A stretch of DNA of 64,000 nt. Source: Lachnospiraceae bacterium. Its GTDB lineage: Bacteria; Bacillota; Clostridia; Lachnospirales; Lachnospiraceae. Made by a program: the position numbers and the translations under genes. The notes below the pieces were generated by a model. It was not told the origin of the DNA. It made no database searches and saw only the letters and a list, made by a program, of their open reading frames with translations. The stretch lies in NCBI GenBank assembly GCA_017440575.1, contig JAFSGY010000058.1, positions 1 to 64,000 on the forward strand, written 5' to 3'. This document shows positions 61,626 to 64,000 of this stretch, piece after piece (within the stretch, counting starts at the first letter, position 1; each line of letters opens with the position of its first letter).

Positions 61626-62773
61626 ATCAGCATATAGAATATGAATTAAAAAATATCATGAAAACTGATTTACCGGAATCAGCCTTCATTAATCAAAGAC
61701 TTCAAGAAACTTATCAACAGCTTAATAGTCAGAAAAAACATAATCATTCAAGGGGTTTTGCTATCAAAGCTGCTGTATCTGTTGCTGCCTGTTTGCTCCT
61801 TGTCATGATATGGGGTATTCAAAATCCTACTCTTGCTGCACAGCTTCCCCTCATCGGTCGTATATTCCAGCAGCTCGAACAAGAGGTGTCCTATCCGGGT
61901 GATTACAGCGAACATGCTATAGATTTGCAGACTCCTCCAATATCTATTACGGATGTAGAGGACTCCACCCAATCTGCATCGACATATCGTCAAGAATCGG
62001 GAGATTTAACTGTTACCTTATCGGAAGTGACCTATGATAGTAATGCTCTCTATCTTGCCATTCTCATTGAGAATAAAAATGAATTTCCAAAAAATGTACA
62101 AGCTAAAAGCTTCCTATATCTTACCTGCCAAGGCAGTATGGTTTATCCGGATGGTACTATGGATAACTTTGGTGAAGCATATGGAAATATGCCTGCATAT
62201 ATGGCAGAAGGAAATTTCCCGGATTCACATACTTTTCAAGGCTTAATTCAATTTGAATGGGATCATATTTCCGATTATTCTTTCTGCAATTTTACCTTCT
62301 TGTCTTTTGAGCAGGAGCTACAAACTGGTACCAAAATGACTGGTGAGTTAGGAAATAGCGGGGAATTTGTAGAGTATATAGAAAATGACCGCAACATCTA
62401 CGAAGGAGAGTGGAGCTTTGAAATACCTATTGATTCTTCCTTAATCACACAAAAGGAAACACTCATAAATGACTGCAACGAAACAGGCTTTGGTATCGAA
62501 AAAATCGTTGTAAATGACTATGAATTATACGCAGTTCCCATTTATCCCAATGAAGAAAATGAAATGGACTATATCGTATCTATCTGGGATGCCAATGGTG
62601 TTCCATTAGATAGTCACGGTGATGACTTTACAAGATTCTCTACGCATGGGCGTGATATATCCAGTATCACAGTATACATCCTTGACTACTATGACTATAT
62701 GAACTGTAAAGGTGAAAACTATAAAAAACAGCCACAAAAGGCAATTTACCAACAAACTATTTCACTAAACTAA
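61622..62773 (+). CDS. DUF4179-type membrane anti-sigma factor
   Basis: Probable partner of the ECF sigma factor. 383 residues: a cytosolic head (1-45) that should bind the sigma factor, one membrane helix (about 48-65, AVSVAACLLLVMIWGI), and a large outer part. NPTLAAQLPLIGRIFQ marks the start of the DUF4179 domain, which is typical of clostridial anti-sigma factors. No zinc-binding HxxxCxxC is present. The start at 61622 follows GAGAGGAG. Confidence 0.85.
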   Translation: MNQHIEYELKNIMKTDLPESAFINQRLQETYQQLNSQKKHNHSRGFAIKAAVSVAACLLLVMIWGIQNPTLAAQLPLIGRIFQQLEQEVSYPGDYSEHAIDLQTPPISITDVEDSTQSASTYRQESGDLTVTLSEVTYDSNALYLAILIENKNEFPKNVQAKSFLYLTCQGSMVYPDGTMDNFGEAYGNMPAYMAEGNFPDSHTFQGLIQFEWDHISDYSFCNFTFLSFEQELQTGTKMTGELGNSGEFVEYIENDRNIYEGEWSFEIPIDSSLITQKETLINDCNETGFGIEKIVVNDYELYAVPIYPNEENEMDYIVSIWDANGVPLDSHGDDFTRFSTHGRDISSITVYILDYYDYMNCKGENYKKQPQKAIYQQTISLN

Positions 62774-62791
62774 CTAAAAGAATACGCATAA

Positions 62792-62835
62792 AAAACCGTT
62801 ATACGAAGTACTCTATTTCTTCGTATAACGGTTTT
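62792..62835. terminator. Hairpin terminator, copy B
   Basis: Same stem as copy A (AAACCGTTATACGAA and complement) with two loop changes. Lies between the convergent anti-sigma and pgi genes. Confidence 0.88.
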
Positions 62836-62858
62836 CTTATCTTTGCTCTTTATTTATC

Positions 62859-64000
62859 TTAAATGTTGAACAAATCACTATATACTTTCAATGCTCCATC
62901 TGTCTCATGTGCAAGTACACGTTTTGCTAATACCTTACCTAACTGTACACCTTCCTGATCAAAGCTGTTGATATTCCATACAAATCCCTGGAACATAACC
63001 TTATTCTCAAAGTGTGAAAGAAGTGCACCAAGTGCCTCTGGTGTTAACTGGTCTCCGATAATAATACTTGATGGACGTCCACCTTCGAAGTTCTTATTGC
63101 GGTTTTCATCAGCCTTACCACAAGCAAAAGCCACAATCTGAGCAACCACATTTGCACACAGCTTCTGCTGACTTGTGCTGTCCTCAATTACAACATCTCT
63201 TCCCATCTGATTGTTCTTGAAGCCAACAAACTGAAGAGGTACAATATCTGTTCCCTGATGAAGTAACTGATAGAAGGAATGCTGTCCGTTTGTTCCCGGC
63301 TCACCAAAGATGATTGGACCTGTTGGGTAATTTACAGGCTCGCCAAAACGGTTTACAGACTTTCCGTTTGATTCCATATCTAACTGCTGTAAATGAGCAG
63401 GGAAACGGCTTAATGCCTGAGAATATGGAAGAACAGCTGTATCCGGATATCCTAATACATTACGCTCATATACACCAATCAATGCATCTAACATTGCAGG
63501 ATTTGCTAACATATCTTTATTCGTTGCAAGCTTATCTTCTTCTGCTGCACCATCTAAGAATCTCGCAAATACTTCCGGTCCAAATGCCAATGATAATACA
63601 GCACCACCTACACCTGAAGTAGATGAGAAACGTCCTCCAATATAATCATCCATAAAGAATGCAGCAAGATAATCATCACTCTTTGCTAATGGAGATGTCT
63701 CACTTGTAACCGCAACCATATGCTTTGCAGGATCTAAGCCGGCATTCTTTAATGCATCTTTTACGAAAGATTCATTGGTCAAGGTTTCAAGAGTTGTACC
63801 GGATTTGGAAACCAATACAAAAAGAGAATGTGCTAAATCAATGGTATTTAATACACCTGCTGCATCATCAGGGTCTACATTGCTGATGAACTTTGCTTCC
63901 ATCTTAAATGTGTTATTTACTTTTGCCCAGTTTTCCAGTGCTAAATACATCGCACGAGGACCAAGGTCACTACCACCGATACCAATCTGAACAACTGTTG
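62859..64000 (-). CDS. pgi: Glucose-6-phosphate isomerase, C-terminal part (cut by window edge)
   Basis: Interconverts glucose 6-phosphate and fructose 6-phosphate. The frame stays open to the window end, and the earliest readable part IGIGGSDLGPRAMYLAL is an internal family motif, so the N-terminal region lies to the right. Other blocks are VSKSGTTLETLTNE, the GGRFSSTSGVGG signature region, GEPGTNGQHSFYQLLHQGT (catalytic Glu region) and the closing SFDQEGVQLGK with its conserved Lys. Confidence 0.97.
   Translation of the reverse strand, partial: TVVQIGIGGSDLGPRAMYLALENWAKVNNTFKMEAKFISNVDPDDAAGVLNTIDLAHSLFVLVSKSGTTLETLTNESFVKDALKNAGLDPAKHMVAVTSETSPLAKSDDYLAAFFMDDYIGGRFSSTSGVGGAVLSLAFGPEVFARFLDGAAEEDKLATNKDMLANPAMLDALIGVYERNVLGYPDTAVLPYSQALSRFPAHLQQLDMESNGKSVNRFGEPVNYPTGPIIFGEPGTNGQHSFYQLLHQGTDIVPLQFVGFKNNQMGRDVVIEDSTSQQKLCANVVAQIVAFACGKADENRNKNFEGGRPSSIIIGDQLTPEALGALLSHFENKVMFQGFVWNINSFDQEGVQLGKVLAKRVLAHETDGALKVYSDLFNI

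Overview
The window looks like a chromosomal segment of an anaerobic, low-GC, Gram-positive Clostridia bacterium, most likely family Lachnospiraceae. The evidence is the Bacillus/Clostridium gene order mazG-HU-rqcP-yabP-yabQ-divIC-spoIIE-tilS-hpt-ftsH, a T-box leader on proS, [FeFe]-hydrogenase maturation genes, a PerR/reverse-rubrerythrin peroxide system, and a giant secreted pectinase. A pectin-using gut genus is plausible (inference). Both ends are cut inside genes: a DEAD-box RNA helicase at the left and glucose-6-phosphate isomerase (pgi) at the right.

Layout. 1-10 kb: helicase start with a long leader holding a terminator, then the housekeeping/sporulation cluster on the minus strand. 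SpoIIE lacks its whole membrane domain yet keeps a promoter with 21-bp spacing, as in Spo0A-type promoters. 8.4-15 kb: mazG, a PEGA lipoprotein, a CotS-like kinase, cca, map, an AraC-type regulator and ackA with a catabolite-response (cre) site. 15-24 kb: a 2703-residue secreted protein joining pectin methylesterase and a PL9 pectate lyase, with a complex upstream region. 24-26 kb: proS with a proline T-box. 25.7-29 kb: an HD-GYP-REC / HPt / HD-GYP-REC cassette for c-di-GMP turnover. 29-37 kb: a GH2 glycosidase, polysaccharide deacetylase, two small poorly known genes, an RluA pseudouridine synthase and an OmpR-type two-component pair.

37-41 kb: perR, a reverse rubrerythrin and a flavin reductase-rubredoxin-reverse rubrerythrin fusion, followed by a duplicated structured repeat, an ATPase gene and a rubrerythrin fossil. 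43-47 kb: hydE-hydG-hydF with a TM1266-type regulator. 47-57 kb: a GNAT, an EAL phosphodiesterase, an acyltransferase, Nudix, EcsC, VOC, HAD, a UxuB-like reductase, an MGMT-like protein, an MNT/HEPN pair, mtnN, luxS and a 2-hydroxyacid dehydrogenase. 57.7-62.8 kb: a decayed remnant of an AAA-ATPase/PD-(D/E)XK gene, a secreted DUF6273-like protein, a full copy of that ATPase, and an ECF sigma/anti-sigma pair, with two near-identical hairpin terminators.

The genes form a picture of polysaccharide (pectin, galactoside) breakdown, mixed-acid/H2 fermentation, peroxide defence without heme enzymes, and c-di-GMP signalling. The most unusual items are the fusion peroxidase locus, the HD-GYP/HPt/HD-GYP cassette, the gene fossils, the intergenic structured repeats and the cytosolic SpoIIE. 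I saw no tRNA, rRNA, CRISPR array or transposase.
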